Shown here one piece after another: positions 17,560 to 26,783 of a stretch of DNA of 64,000 bases (position 1 is the stretch's first letter; each line of letters starts with the position of its first letter). The position numbers were made by a program, and so were the translations under genes. Location of the stretch: NCBI GenBank assembly GCA_036505295.1, contig DASXTQ010000041.1:13847-77846 (forward strand). Direction: 5' to 3'. The notes beneath the pieces are model-generated. The model made no database searches and was not told where the DNA came from. It saw only the letters and a program-made list of their open reading frames with translations. Source of the stretch: WS-7 sp036505295. GTDB taxonomy: Bacteria > Eisenbacteria > RBG-16-71-46 > SZUA-252.

Positions 17560-19869
17560 ATGAAGCTCGCTTTCTTGGATTTGCCTGACGAACGGGTCGA
17601 CCTCATCTCGATGGCCCGGCACGATCCCAACGTGGAAATCGTGCTGGTCGCGCATCCTGATCCCGAGGCGCTGGCCCTGAAGATCGCCGAGGTGCTCCAG
17701 ATACCTCGGTCGACCGAGCCGCTCGACCTCCTCGCGCTGAAACCCGATCGCGTCGCCCTGCCTTCGCTCGCCTCGCCGAGCGCGGCGGCGCTCGCGCGCG
17801 CGGGCATCTCCGAGCGGATCTTCGTCACGCTGGAAAATCTCTCGCAGAGCTGGCAGCCCGAACCGGCGCCCCAACCCGCCGGGACCCAGAATCCCATCGA
17901 GCTTTGGGAGAACCAATACGACGAGGCGACGAGCGGCTCCCGGTTGAACCGCATCCGTGCGGCGCTCGCGCTCTCCGAGGACCGCCAGCTCCTCTTTCGA
18001 GAGGTGCTTGCCCTCGCGGTCGAGCAGTCGGGCGCCGATGCCGGGTCGATCATGGTCGTGGACGAGGAAGCGCACGAGCTTCGGATCGCCTTCGCGGACG
18101 GCCTCTCACCCGAGATCGTGCGCACCTCGCGACAGCGGCTTGGAGAGGGGGTCGCCGGCAAAGTCGCCCTCGATGGAAAACCCCTCATCATCAATGACCG
18201 GGTCACGGATCCACGCTTTCGCAAGGGACGGGAGCGCTCGCGCATCCGCGCCGCCATGTCCGCTCCCCTCCGGGTCGACGGGAGGACCATCGGCGTGTTG
18301 AATGTTTCCAGCGACAAGCCCGGCGTCGAGTTCAAGGACGATGATCTCGCGCGCCTGGTCGATATCGCGGATCAGATCTCGGGAATCCTGGACCGAGCGA
18401 TTCGGGTCGCGCGCCGCGAGCGGGACGCGGTGGAGCTGCGCGCGCGCCGCGAGATCGAAATCGCCTTCAGTCGCAAGGGTCTCGAGCTGACGGAACGACT
18501 GCGCATGGTGGCCGGGAGGCTCGCGGAGCTTCTGGATGCCGATGCCGTCCAGGTGCATCTGGCGGACGAAGCGCTCGACCGCTTCCGCACGGTGTCCTCT
18601 GCGGGGCGCTACGGTCAGGAGGGAGAGCTGCCCCTCCATCACGGTCTCCTCGCTAGGGCGTTCGCGGAGCAGAGGTCCTATTTCCTCGTCGGCCGCGCCG
18701 GACGGACATTCGAGTCGGATGCGAACGAACCGCCGCCCAATCTCGTGCTGGCGCCCCTGCTCGGCTCCCGTCCGCTCGGCGTGCTCGCGTTGGAGTGCGT
18801 CGGGGCTGCGGCGACCGACCAGGAGGAGTTTGAACGGCTGACCGCGCGCGTGGCGGAATTCCTCGCGCGGTCGATCGAGGGGCAGGTGGACGAGTCGGAG
18901 CTGAGCCACCGGACCGCGATTCTGGGAAACCTGGCGGACATCGCGGCGCGCATCATGATCTCGCATGACGTGGAATCCCTCCTAAGCGAGGTCTTGGGCG
19001 CTCTGCGCTCCCTATTCCCGGAGGGGCTCAACACCGTGCGCATCCGGGGAGAGGGAGGCGGCTTTCTCTTCCGGAGCGCCTTCGAGGGGCTCGAGCCGGA
19101 GCGGCAGCGGGCGCTCGAGTTCGAATCGACCCTGGCGCGGCGCGCCGTGGAATCGAAACGGGAGCTCACCTCCACGGGTCTCGCTCCCGATGAGCTGCGC
19201 CGCATCATGGAAGAAAACGGGGTCTCCGCCTACGCGTTCATACCGATTCGGATCGACGAGGAGGTCGCGGGGGTGCTCGGCGTGCTCTTGCCCGCGACCC
19301 GGCGCGGCTCTGAGCCCGTGCCGGGGTTGAGCCGCCTCGACATCCAGAGCCTCCGGAAGCTCGCCCTCTACGTCTCCCTGGCGGTCGAGGCCGCCCGCCG
19401 CGTAGAGGCGAAGACCGAACGGGCGGTCGAGGATCCCCTCACCGGTCTCCTCGCGGTCGGCGGTTTTGAAGCGCGCGTGCAGGAGGAGGTAAAGCGCGCC
19501 GAGCGTTATCGAGAGCGGTTCCTGCTCACGGTCTGCACGATCTGCGAGTACGAGCGGCTTTTCGATCGGCACGGACCCGCCTGGGGGGAGGCGTTCCAGA
19601 GCGAGTTTGCGCAGGCGCTTCGACGGAACGTGCGCGAGGTGGACGCGATCGCGCGGATCACCGATGGAAGATTTGCGGTGCTTTCCCCGGCGAGCGACAA
19701 GGAGAGCGGCGCTCTTCTGAAACGCCTCGAGGCGCTTCTGGGCAACCTTCCGACCGTGCGCGCTCTGCCCAACGCGTCGGAGGTGCGGCTCACCGGCCGC
19801 CAGTATTCCTTCCCGGATGAGATCGCCACCGGAGGGGAGCTTCTCTCGCTCATTCGTTCGAGCGCCTAG
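17560..19869 (+). CDS. Three-GAF sensor protein with degenerate GGDEF domain
   Basis: 769 residues, soluble. Residues 1-110 look Rossmann-like (VEIVLVAHPDPEALALKIAEV) and lack any obvious active site. GAF domains lie at about 145-290, 307-450 and 450-620; the first is the clearest (GEGVAGKVALDGKPLIINDR). The C-terminal 150 residues have the DPLTGLL start of a diguanylate cyclase, but the active-site GGDEF is replaced by TDGRF (about 701-705), so c-di-GMP synthesis is unlikely. It could bind a nucleotide or act as a scaffold. No histidine kinase or output domain is seen. The ligand is unknown. Confidence 0.75.
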   Translation: MKLAFLDLPDERVDLISMARHDPNVEIVLVAHPDPEALALKIAEVLQIPRSTEPLDLLALKPDRVALPSLASPSAAALARAGISERIFVTLENLSQSWQPEPAPQPAGTQNPIELWENQYDEATSGSRLNRIRAALALSEDRQLLFREVLALAVEQSGADAGSIMVVDEEAHELRIAFADGLSPEIVRTSRQRLGEGVAGKVALDGKPLIINDRVTDPRFRKGRERSRIRAAMSAPLRVDGRTIGVLNVSSDKPGVEFKDDDLARLVDIADQISGILDRAIRVARRERDAVELRARREIEIAFSRKGLELTERLRMVAGRLAELLDADAVQVHLADEALDRFRTVSSAGRYGQEGELPLHHGLLARAFAEQRSYFLVGRAGRTFESDANEPPPNLVLAPLLGSRPLGVLALECVGAAATDQEEFERLTARVAEFLARSIEGQVDESELSHRTAILGNLADIAARIMISHDVESLLSEVLGALRSLFPEGLNTVRIRGEGGGFLFRSAFEGLEPERQRALEFESTLARRAVESKRELTSTGLAPDELRRIMEENGVSAYAFIPIRIDEEVAGVLGVLLPATRRGSEPVPGLSRLDIQSLRKLALYVSLAVEAARRVEAKTERAVEDPLTGLLAVGGFEARVQEEVKRAERYRERFLLTVCTICEYERLFDRHGPAWGEAFQSEFAQALRRNVREVDAIARITDGRFAVLSPASDKESGALLKRLEALLGNLPTVRALPNASEVRLTGRQYSFPDEIATGGELLSLIRSSA

Positions 19870-19876
19870 TTCTTCG

Positions 19877-19905
19877 TTGCCGTCCGCGGCGCGCCGGGAT
19901 ATGGT
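19877..19905 (+). promoter_or_regulatory. Promoter of the M24 peptidase gene, probably leaderless
   Basis: TTGCCG (19877-19882), 17 bases, TATGGT (19900-19905). The -10 box ends six bases before the ATG at 19912, so transcription should start at or next to the start codon. No Shine-Dalgarno sequence fits in that space. Confidence 0.5.
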
Positions 19906-19911
19906 TCCGTC

Positions 19912-21126
19912 ATGCGCGTCTCTGTCGAAGCGGACACCCGCTCCCTCAATGCTCAAAAGCTCGCCCAAGCTCAAGAATTCCTGCGCGATTGCTCCCTCGG
20001 CGCATGGCTCATCGCGGTCCGGGAATCACAGGAGAGACCGGATCCAAACCTGCGATTTTTTCTGGACCAGGAATTCACCTGGAACAGCTACTTCCTCATT
20101 ACCCCGAACCGCGCCGTCGCCCTGGTGGCAACATTCGACGCCCCCGATCTCAACCAGGCGGGACTCTTCGACGAGGTGCGGACCTACAAGGAAGGCTCAC
20201 GCTCCGCGCTCGTGGAGCTCCTACGCCAGCTGGATCCGGTCTCGATCGGGATCAATGTATCCCAGGACGACGCGCTCGCGGACGGCTTGACGGCTGGCCT
20301 ACGCGATCACATCCTGGAATCGCTCCGGGGCACGCCGTACGCCGCGCGCCTCGAATCCGCGGAGCGCCTCCTGGCGCTCCTGCGCGGCGTGAAGCTCTCC
20401 GGGGAGCGGGCGCTCATCGCGCGCGCGGTCGATGAAACGGAACAGATGTTCGACCAGGTCTCGCGCGAGTTCCGGGTTGGCATGACCGCCCGCGAGATTG
20501 CGGCGCTCTTCCATGGTGAAGCGGACCGCGCGGGCAGGCCGACCGCGTGGTCCCGCCGCCACTGCCCGACCGTAACCGTGGGCGCGAAGTCCCCGGTGGG
20601 GCACGTTCGCCCTGGCAACGAGGCCGTTCATAGAGACTGCGTGATCCACGTGGATTTCGGCATCGTGAGAGACAGCTACTGCTCGGACCTGCAGCGTATC
20701 TGGTACGCGGCGGCCGACGGCGAAAAGGTGGCGCCGGATGCGGTCCGCAGCGCCTACGCGGCAATCGTCGAGTCGATCGAGATGGCGGCGAAGGCGCTCC
20801 TCCCGGGCGTCGCAGGTTGGGAAGTCGACCAGAAGGTTCGCGATCACCTGAAGTCGCTCGGTTACCCGGAATACGCGCACGCCCTCGGCCATCACCTTGG
20901 GCGCGCGGTTCACGACGGAGGCGGGGTTCTGGGCCCGCGGTGGGAGCGGTATGGAAACGCCCCTTATGAAACCGTACGCGAGGGAAGCGTCTACACGCTC
21001 GAGCCCAGCATTCACCTCCCGGCTCACGGGCTCATTTCGCTCGAGGAGGATGTGGTGGTCGGACCCCAAGGCGCTGAGTTCCTGTCCCGGTTCCCGCGGG
21101 AGCTTCCGATCCTCACGCTTCGGTAA
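19912..21126 (+). CDS. M24-family metallopeptidase (Xaa-Pro aminopeptidase-like)
   Basis: 404 residues, two domains: a creatinase-type N-terminal domain (about 1-165) and a pita-bread catalytic domain. The five expected metal ligands can be placed: D248 (HVDFG), D259 (CSDLQ), a His in ALGHHLGRAVHDGG near 325, Glu in YTLEPS near 363 and Glu in LEEDVVV near 378. Family members cleave X-Pro bonds or act on related substrates; specificity cannot be read here. It sits four bases before mutL, likely in one transcript. Confidence 0.85.
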   Translation: MRVSVEADTRSLNAQKLAQAQEFLRDCSLGAWLIAVRESQERPDPNLRFFLDQEFTWNSYFLITPNRAVALVATFDAPDLNQAGLFDEVRTYKEGSRSALVELLRQLDPVSIGINVSQDDALADGLTAGLRDHILESLRGTPYAARLESAERLLALLRGVKLSGERALIARAVDETEQMFDQVSREFRVGMTAREIAALFHGEADRAGRPTAWSRRHCPTVTVGAKSPVGHVRPGNEAVHRDCVIHVDFGIVRDSYCSDLQRIWYAAADGEKVAPDAVRSAYAAIVESIEMAAKALLPGVAGWEVDQKVRDHLKSLGYPEYAHALGHHLGRAVHDGGGVLGPRWERYGNAPYETVREGSVYTLEPSIHLPAHGLISLEEDVVVGPQGAEFLSRFPRELPILTLR

Positions 21127-21129
21127 TCG

Positions 21130-22902
21130 ATGCCGGCGATCCGCATCCTCGACCCTTCGGTAATCGGAAAGATTCGCGCTGGAGAGGTCGTCGACCGCCC
21201 GGCGGCGGTCGCAAAGGAGCTGATCGAGAACGCCCTCGATGCCGGCAGCACGCTGGTCGCGGTCCACGCTGCCTCCCACCCCGAACGTTTGATCCGCGTC
21301 CAGGACGACGGCGCGGGCATGTCGCGCGAGGACGCCCTCCTGGCGCTCCGCCGCCACGCGACGAGCAAGATCGAATCCGCGGAGGATCTCGCGCGCATCC
21401 GATCGCTCGGCTTCCGCGGGGAAGCTCTCGCGAGCATCGCGGAAGTATCGCGCTTTGCGCTATCGACCCGGTCGAGGGAGGACTTGACGGGTACCCAGGT
21501 GGAGGCTTTGGGAGGGGCGGTCATTCAGGTTTCGGGTGTCGGGCGGGCGGTGGGAACGACCGTGCTCGTGGAGGATCTATTCTTCAATACGCCGGCGCGG
21601 CTTCGTTTTCTTCGGTCGCGCGAAGCGGAGATCCGCGTGCTGAGCCGCGTCGTATGGAACTACGCGCTCACGTACCCGCGGATCCATTGGAGATTCTCCG
21701 TCGAAGGGCGCGAGGATACCGACCTTCCCGAATCAGGCGATCTTCTGGAACGTTGGCAGGTGCTGTATGGGCGAGGGTCGGACGACGGCTCTGCCGCGTT
21801 TGACCACGAGGCGGGAGGCATCCATGTGAGCGGCGTGCTCGGCGCCCCCGAGCAAGCCCGCGCTTCCCGAGACCACCAGACGTTCGCGGTGAACGGCCGG
21901 GTCGTCGCCTCGGCCACTCTTGGGGCCGCCTTGCGCCAAGGGTACGGAAATCTCCTGCCGGGGGACCGCTATCCGCTCGCGCTCGTCCTGATCGAGGTCG
22001 ATCCCGCGATGGTCGACGCGAACGTTCATCCGACGAAACGAGAAGTCCGTTTCCGCGACGAATCCCGGGTGTTCCAGGTTGTCCGCCGCGCGGTCGAAGC
22101 GGCCATGCGCCGGTACGTTCCCGTCGGCATCGCGCTGGCGGATTCGGGATCGGTTGCGGAGTCGAGGCCGGAGGGGGCGCAGGGGTATGCGGCGCGCCCG
22201 GAGGGGGGCTCATCCTGGACCCCCGAGCTCGAGAGCGAGGGCTCCCTGATGCTTGCGCTCTATGCGCCGCCCGGGGCGGACCCTGCGGCGACCGGGGAGC
22301 GCGAGCGCGGGGACGTCAGGGAAAGCCTCGGGGAGCCCGAGATCCCCATCTGGCAGCTCCACGAGCGTTACCTGCTCGCACCGATTCGCGGAGGCCTCGT
22401 CATCGTGGATCAGCACGCCGCCCACGAGCGGATTCTCTACGAGGAAGCGCGAACCCACCTCTACGGTGGGACCGGCACGAGCCAGGTGCTGCTGTTTCCC
22501 AGGGTGGTGGACCTCACACCCGAGGAGCTGGACGCGCTGCTCATGCTGGAGCCGCACCTGCGAAGGCTCGGATATGAAGCGTCACTCTTCGGCGAGCGGC
22601 AGGTGGCCGTGCGCGGCGTTCCCGCCTCCATCCCCGAGGAGGCGGCGATCGACTCCCTGAAGGCGGTGCTTGCCTCGGTGGACACCCTCGGCGAAGGTGG
22701 AGACCCGCCCGAGGAGCACATCGCCAAGTCCTTCGCCTGCCACGCAGCGGTCCGGAGCGGGCAAATCCTGAATCCGGTCGAGCGGCGCGCTCTCTTCGAC
22801 AGACTCTTCGCGACGAGCCTTCCGCATGGCGATCCGCATGGACGCCCCACGTACGTTCGCGTTCCGATGGAGGAGCTGGACCGTCGCTTCGGGCGTCGGT
22901 AG
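21130..22902 (+). CDS. mutL: DNA mismatch repair protein MutL (endonuclease type)
   Basis: 590 residues. The GHKL ATPase half has ENALDAGS, DDGAGM and GFRGEALASI. The C-terminal half has the endonuclease metal motif DQHAAHERILYEE (D427, E433, E438), so this MutL should nick DNA itself, as expected where no MutH exists. The ACHAAV motif is kept, but the usual CPHGRP reads DPHGRP: Asp568 replaces the metal-site Cys. Start ATG 21130 is three bases after the preceding stop. Partner of mutS at 10.6 kb. Confidence 0.95.
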   Translation: MPAIRILDPSVIGKIRAGEVVDRPAAVAKELIENALDAGSTLVAVHAASHPERLIRVQDDGAGMSREDALLALRRHATSKIESAEDLARIRSLGFRGEALASIAEVSRFALSTRSREDLTGTQVEALGGAVIQVSGVGRAVGTTVLVEDLFFNTPARLRFLRSREAEIRVLSRVVWNYALTYPRIHWRFSVEGREDTDLPESGDLLERWQVLYGRGSDDGSAAFDHEAGGIHVSGVLGAPEQARASRDHQTFAVNGRVVASATLGAALRQGYGNLLPGDRYPLALVLIEVDPAMVDANVHPTKREVRFRDESRVFQVVRRAVEAAMRRYVPVGIALADSGSVAESRPEGAQGYAARPEGGSSWTPELESEGSLMLALYAPPGADPAATGERERGDVRESLGEPEIPIWQLHERYLLAPIRGGLVIVDQHAAHERILYEEARTHLYGGTGTSQVLLFPRVVDLTPEELDALLMLEPHLRRLGYEASLFGERQVAVRGVPASIPEEAAIDSLKAVLASVDTLGEGGDPPEEHIAKSFACHAAVRSGQILNPVERRALFDRLFATSLPHGDPHGRPTYVRVPMEELDRRFGRR

Positions 22903-23845
22903 GGAGCCGCGGAACCCGCGTCGTATCGTGTTGGTCGGCGCGACCGCGTCGGGGAAAAGCGACGTGGCGATGCGCCTCGCGGAGCGGCTCCGGGGGGAGA
23001 TCGTCGGCGCGGATTCCCGGCAGATCTATCTCGGCCTCGAGATCGGCACAGAGGCTCCAACCCAGGAAGATCGCGCACGGGTTGCGCACCACCTCGTTGC
23101 GTTCCTCGATCCCGCTGAAACCTACAGCGCCGGGCGTTATGGACGCGAAGCGCGCGCCGCCATTCACGAGATCGAGTCCCGCGGGAACCTTCCGATCGTC
23201 GTGGGAGGCTCCGGGCTCTACATCCGCGCCGCGCTCGAGGGCCTGTTCGAAGGACCGCCGCGCGACGACACGATCCGCGCGCGGCTGACCCGTCGAATCC
23301 GCGAGGAGGGGTTGGACACGCTCCGCCGGGAGCTGGAGCGGGTCGATCCCGAGGCGCTCGCGGGAATCCTTCCAGGGGACACGGTGCGCGTCGTGCGCGC
23401 GCTCGAGATCTTCGAGCTGACGGGGCGCCCCATCAGCGCGCTCCGCCGGGAGCGGGCGCGTGAGCCGCTTCAAGCGCTCCTCTTCGGCTTGCGCTGGACA
23501 AGGCCTGCCTTGCGCGATCGCATCGCGGCGCGCCTCGATCGGCAGCTTAAGCGCGGATTTCTCGAGGAGGCGAAGAGGCTCGCGGCATCGGCTCTTCCTG
23601 AAAATGCACCGGGGCCGCAGACGCTCGGATACAGGGAGCTCCTCTCACACCTGACGGGAGCGATGACGCTCGAGGACGCGCATGCCGCCATCACACTCAA
23701 GACCCGCCAGCTCGCGAAGCGCCAGGAGACGTGGTTTCGAAATGCGCCGGGGGTCCACTGGATCGAGCTCCGAGCGCCCGAAGACCTGGCTCGCGCGGCC
23801 CGCGAGATCGAAGATCGGCTTGACCATGCGACGGACAGGCCCTAG
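22826..23845 (+). CDS. miaA: tRNA dimethylallyltransferase
   Basis: Transfers a dimethylallyl group to N6 of A37 in tRNAs reading UNN codons. P-loop GATASGKSD (about 38-46), DSRQIY, and the VGGSGLYIRAALEGLF motif identify it. mutL-miaA adjacency is common. The start is uncertain: ATG 22826 or 22838 (both inside the mutL 3' end) or GTG 22928, which would leave almost no residues before the P-loop strand. No ribosome-binding site helps. The last codons contain the -35 box of the tRNA-Gly promoter. Confidence 0.9.
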   Translation: MAIRMDAPRTFAFRWRSWTVASGVGREPRNPRRIVLVGATASGKSDVAMRLAERLRGEIVGADSRQIYLGLEIGTEAPTQEDRARVAHHLVAFLDPAETYSAGRYGREARAAIHEIESRGNLPIVVGGSGLYIRAALEGLFEGPPRDDTIRARLTRRIREEGLDTLRRELERVDPEALAGILPGDTVRVVRALEIFELTGRPISALRRERAREPLQALLFGLRWTRPALRDRIAARLDRQLKRGFLEEAKRLAASALPENAPGPQTLGYRELLSHLTGAMTLEDAHAAITLKTRQLAKRQETWFRNAPGVHWIELRAPEDLARAAREIEDRLDHATDRP

Positions 23846-23848
23846 CCT
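23820..23848 (+). promoter_or_regulatory. Promoter of tRNA-Gly
   Basis: TTGACC (23820-23825), 17 bases, TAGCCT (23843-23848), about 23 bases upstream of the tRNA. The -35 box is inside miaA. The -10 match is weak but follows the TAGNNT form seen at the other tRNA promoters here. Confidence 0.4.
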
Positions 23849-23871
23849 GAGATTCGGGTTACGGCGTGTGA

Positions 23872-23946
<75 letters not shown>

Positions 23947-24064
23947 TGTTTTCCCTCGGCGGAGCCCGCCGCGCTCCCCACCTCCGCATTTCGAATCGCG
24001 TTGGTTGATCTCGCGATCCGCGTTCAAGCCCCGCGACTGAGCGCGGGCTGCATTCAGGCGACAC

Positions 24065-24093
24065 TTGATTCGAAGACTCGAAGTGCTTAGAAT
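24065..24093 (+). promoter_or_regulatory. Promoter upstream of the DUF512 gene
   Basis: TTGATT (24065-24070), 17 bases, TAGAAT (24088-24093). Close to consensus on both boxes. The start codon is at 24114, giving a leader of about 14 bases without a clear ribosome-binding site. Confidence 0.55.
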
Positions 24094-24113
24094 CACTCGG
24101 CCTTATTCCCATC

Positions 24114-25418
24114 ATGTCTTTTCCTCCGAGGACCCCCGTGATCGGTCTCAGTGATCCTTTCACCGTCGCCGGCGTCGATCCAAACGGCCTGGCCTTCCGG
24201 CTCGGTATCCGCCGCGGCGAGCGCATCCTGGCGATCAACGACGTGCTCCTGCACGACGAAATCGACTTCGCCGCCCAATCCTCGGAGGAGTCCCTACGCG
24301 TGCGGGTTCTCGCGAAGGACGGGGCGGTCCGGGAGGTGGAAGGGACGCGGGAGTACGGCGTCCCGTTCGGCGCCGAATTCGAGGCACGACAGCCGAAACG
24401 CTGCCACAACAATTGCGTCTTCTGCTTCGTCTACCAGCATCCGAAGGGTGTCCGCCGGGAGCTTCTGATCAAGGACGACGACTACGTGTTCTCGTTCGTC
24501 CACGGGAACTTCATCACGCTCACGAATCTCTCCGAAACGGAGTTCCAGCGGATCATCGATGAGCGGCTCTCTCCTCTCTACGTGTCCGTGCACGCGACCG
24601 ATCCCGATGTCCGGGTGCGCATGATGAAGAATCCCAAGTCGGGGCGGATCCTCGAGCAGCTCGACCGGCTGTGCGCCGCCGGGATCGAGATCCACGCCCA
24701 GCTCGTGATCTGCCCGGGTCTAAACGACGGGCCGATCCTCACGAAATCGATTGTGGAGCTCGGGCAGCGCCACCCGGGCGTGGCGACGATCGCGGTCGTG
24801 CCCGTGGGGCTCACGAAGCATCGCGAACGGCTTCCGCAGCTCCGCGTCTTCACCCGAGAGGACGCCGTATCGGCGCTCCGGGAAGTGCACCGGTTCCAGA
24901 AGGAATTCGCGCGCCGCGCAGGCACCCGGATCGTGTTCGCCGCAGACGAGATGTACACGCTGGCTGGCGGCGAAATCCCGCCCGCGGCAGCATATGAAGG
25001 ATTCCCGCAGCTCGAGAACGGGATCGGGATGCTGCGTCAGACCATCGACCGCTGGCGGTCCGGCAAGGACACCGTTTGGGCGCGAAACGGAAAGAAGGAG
25101 CGGGTCGCGATCGTGACCGGCAAGAGTGCCGCGCCGACGCTCTCCCGTCTCCTGTCGGAGCGCCGCCCCTCCTCGGTGGACGCGGTGCTCTGCGTCGTTC
25201 GAAACGAATACTTCGGCGACACGGTGACCGTGAGCGGCCTTCTCGTCGGCGCGGATATCCAGCGCGCGCTCGAAAACGATGGCCCGTTCGACCGGGTCCT
25301 TCTGCCGCCCAACTGTCTCAAGGAAGAGGAGCTATTCCTCGACGATCGCACCCGAAGCGATCTGGGGAAGGCTCTTGGGGTTCCGATCCAGATCGGCTTC
25401 GATTCCGCGCCCGCTTGA
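24114..25418 (+). CDS. PDZ-like / radical-SAM protein of the DUF512 family
   Basis: 434 residues. Residues about 10-60 form a PDZ-like segment (PNGLAFRLGIRRGERILAIN). A radical-SAM-type cluster follows at C97-x3-C101-x2-C104 (RCHNNCVFCF), then YVSVHATDPDVRVRMM and the DUF512 C-terminal region. The reaction is unknown; the family is widespread and usually lies next to der, as here. The start gives a normal PDZ N-terminus. Confidence 0.8.
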   Translation: MSFPPRTPVIGLSDPFTVAGVDPNGLAFRLGIRRGERILAINDVLLHDEIDFAAQSSEESLRVRVLAKDGAVREVEGTREYGVPFGAEFEARQPKRCHNNCVFCFVYQHPKGVRRELLIKDDDYVFSFVHGNFITLTNLSETEFQRIIDERLSPLYVSVHATDPDVRVRMMKNPKSGRILEQLDRLCAAGIEIHAQLVICPGLNDGPILTKSIVELGQRHPGVATIAVVPVGLTKHRERLPQLRVFTREDAVSALREVHRFQKEFARRAGTRIVFAADEMYTLAGGEIPPAAAYEGFPQLENGIGMLRQTIDRWRSGKDTVWARNGKKERVAIVTGKSAAPTLSRLLSERRPSSVDAVLCVVRNEYFGDTVTVSGLLVGADIQRALENDGPFDRVLLPPNCLKEEELFLDDRTRSDLGKALGVPIQIGFDSAPA

Positions 25419-25423
25419 CGGCC

Positions 25424-26737
25424 ATGCTGCCCATCGTCGCCATCGTGGGGCGCCCGAACGTCGGGAAGTCCACCCTCTTCAACCGCGTCTTGGGTCAGCG
25501 GCAAGCCATCGTGGACGAGCTTCCGGGTTTGACCCGGGACCGTCACTACGCCGAAGCCTCTTGGAACGGCCGGACGTTTCTGCTCGTGGATACCGGGGGA
25601 ATCGATCCCCTGAGCGCGCAACCCATCCAGCGCCAGATCGTAAGACAGACGGAATACGCGATCGAAGAGGCCGACTTAACACTTCTCGTGCTGGACTGGA
25701 AGGAGGGCGTCACGCCGCTGGACCTCGATGTGGCGGACCGGATCCGCAAGCGAGGGCGGCCGGCGCTCCTTGTCGTGAACAAGGTGGACACATCGCGTTC
25801 GGAGGCAGAGCTGGCCGATTACTACGCTCTGGGATTGGGGGACCCCATTCCGGTCTCGGCCCTGCACGGGCGTGCGTCCGGCGACCTCCTCGATCTCATC
25901 ACCTCGGTCCTGCCGGGCGTCGAGCCCACGCCGCTCGACCCGAACACGATCCGGATCGCCGTGGTCGGCCGTCCCAACGTGGGGAAGTCGTCCCTCGTGA
26001 ATCGGCTCACCGGCCAGGAACGGATGGTCGTGGACGAGGCCCCCGGGACCACCCGCGACGCGGTCGACACCACCATCCGTAACGGGACACAGACCTATGT
26101 GCTCGTGGATACCGCGGGGATGCGCCGGGAGGCGAAGGTTCACGATCCGGTCGAGTTTTACGGCATAACCCGCGCTCTCCGCGCTGTTTCCAGGGCCGAT
26201 ATCGTGGTCCTCGTGGTGGACGTTTCTCGGGAGCCCGCCAAGCAGGAGGCGCGCCTGGCCGCGCTGGCGGAGGAGCGCACGAAGGCGATCGTGGTGGTCT
26301 TCAACAAATGGGATCTCGTCCAGGAGCCGGCCGCTACCAGGGAGGCGATCGAGGCGGAATTTACGAGGATGTACCCGTTCTTGCAGCACGCGCCCCGCCT
26401 CTACGCGTCGGCAAAGACGGGGGCAGGCGTGGGAAAGATCCTTCCTGCCTGCGAGCGAGTCTACCGTGAGTACGCCCGATTGATCCCCACGTCGGAGCTC
26501 AACAAGGCGGTACACGACATTCTGAACCGAGTCCGGCCACCCGCGACGCCGTCCGGCAAGCACCTCAAGTTCTATTACGCAGCCCAGATCTCCACCAAAC
26601 CTCCGACCTTCGCTTTGTATGTGAACAATCCTCGATATCGGATCAAGAATTATGTAAGTTACCTGGAGCGTGGTTTGAGGGAGCGTTTCGGCTTCCAGGG
26701 GATTCCGATCGTGCTCGACTGGAAGCGGAGCCAATAG
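25424..26737 (+). CDS. der: Ribosome biogenesis GTPase Der (EngA)
   Basis: 437 residues. Two tandem G domains: GRPNVGKST near residue 8 with DTGGID, and GRPNVGKSS near residue 183 with DTAGMRR and NKWD. A KH-like C-terminal domain ends the protein. Der is required for 50S assembly. ATG 25424 begins MLPIVAIVG; the frame is open about 350 bases further upstream, but that part lies within the DUF512 gene and is not conserved. Confidence 0.96.
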   Translation: MLPIVAIVGRPNVGKSTLFNRVLGQRQAIVDELPGLTRDRHYAEASWNGRTFLLVDTGGIDPLSAQPIQRQIVRQTEYAIEEADLTLLVLDWKEGVTPLDLDVADRIRKRGRPALLVVNKVDTSRSEAELADYYALGLGDPIPVSALHGRASGDLLDLITSVLPGVEPTPLDPNTIRIAVVGRPNVGKSSLVNRLTGQERMVVDEAPGTTRDAVDTTIRNGTQTYVLVDTAGMRREAKVHDPVEFYGITRALRAVSRADIVVLVVDVSREPAKQEARLAALAEERTKAIVVVFNKWDLVQEPAATREAIEAEFTRMYPFLQHAPRLYASAKTGAGVGKILPACERVYREYARLIPTSELNKAVHDILNRVRPPATPSGKHLKFYYAAQISTKPPTFALYVNNPRYRIKNYVSYLERGLRERFGFQGIPIVLDWKRSQ

Positions 26738-26783
26738 GCGGGCCTTCCCCCGCCGTAGCGCGGAGACGCCGATACCACTCCTC

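Noticed and set aside
25076..25423. Upstream extension of der by about 116 residues
   Set aside because: It overlaps the DUF512 gene throughout and lacks conservation; Der normally starts at the G1 strand.
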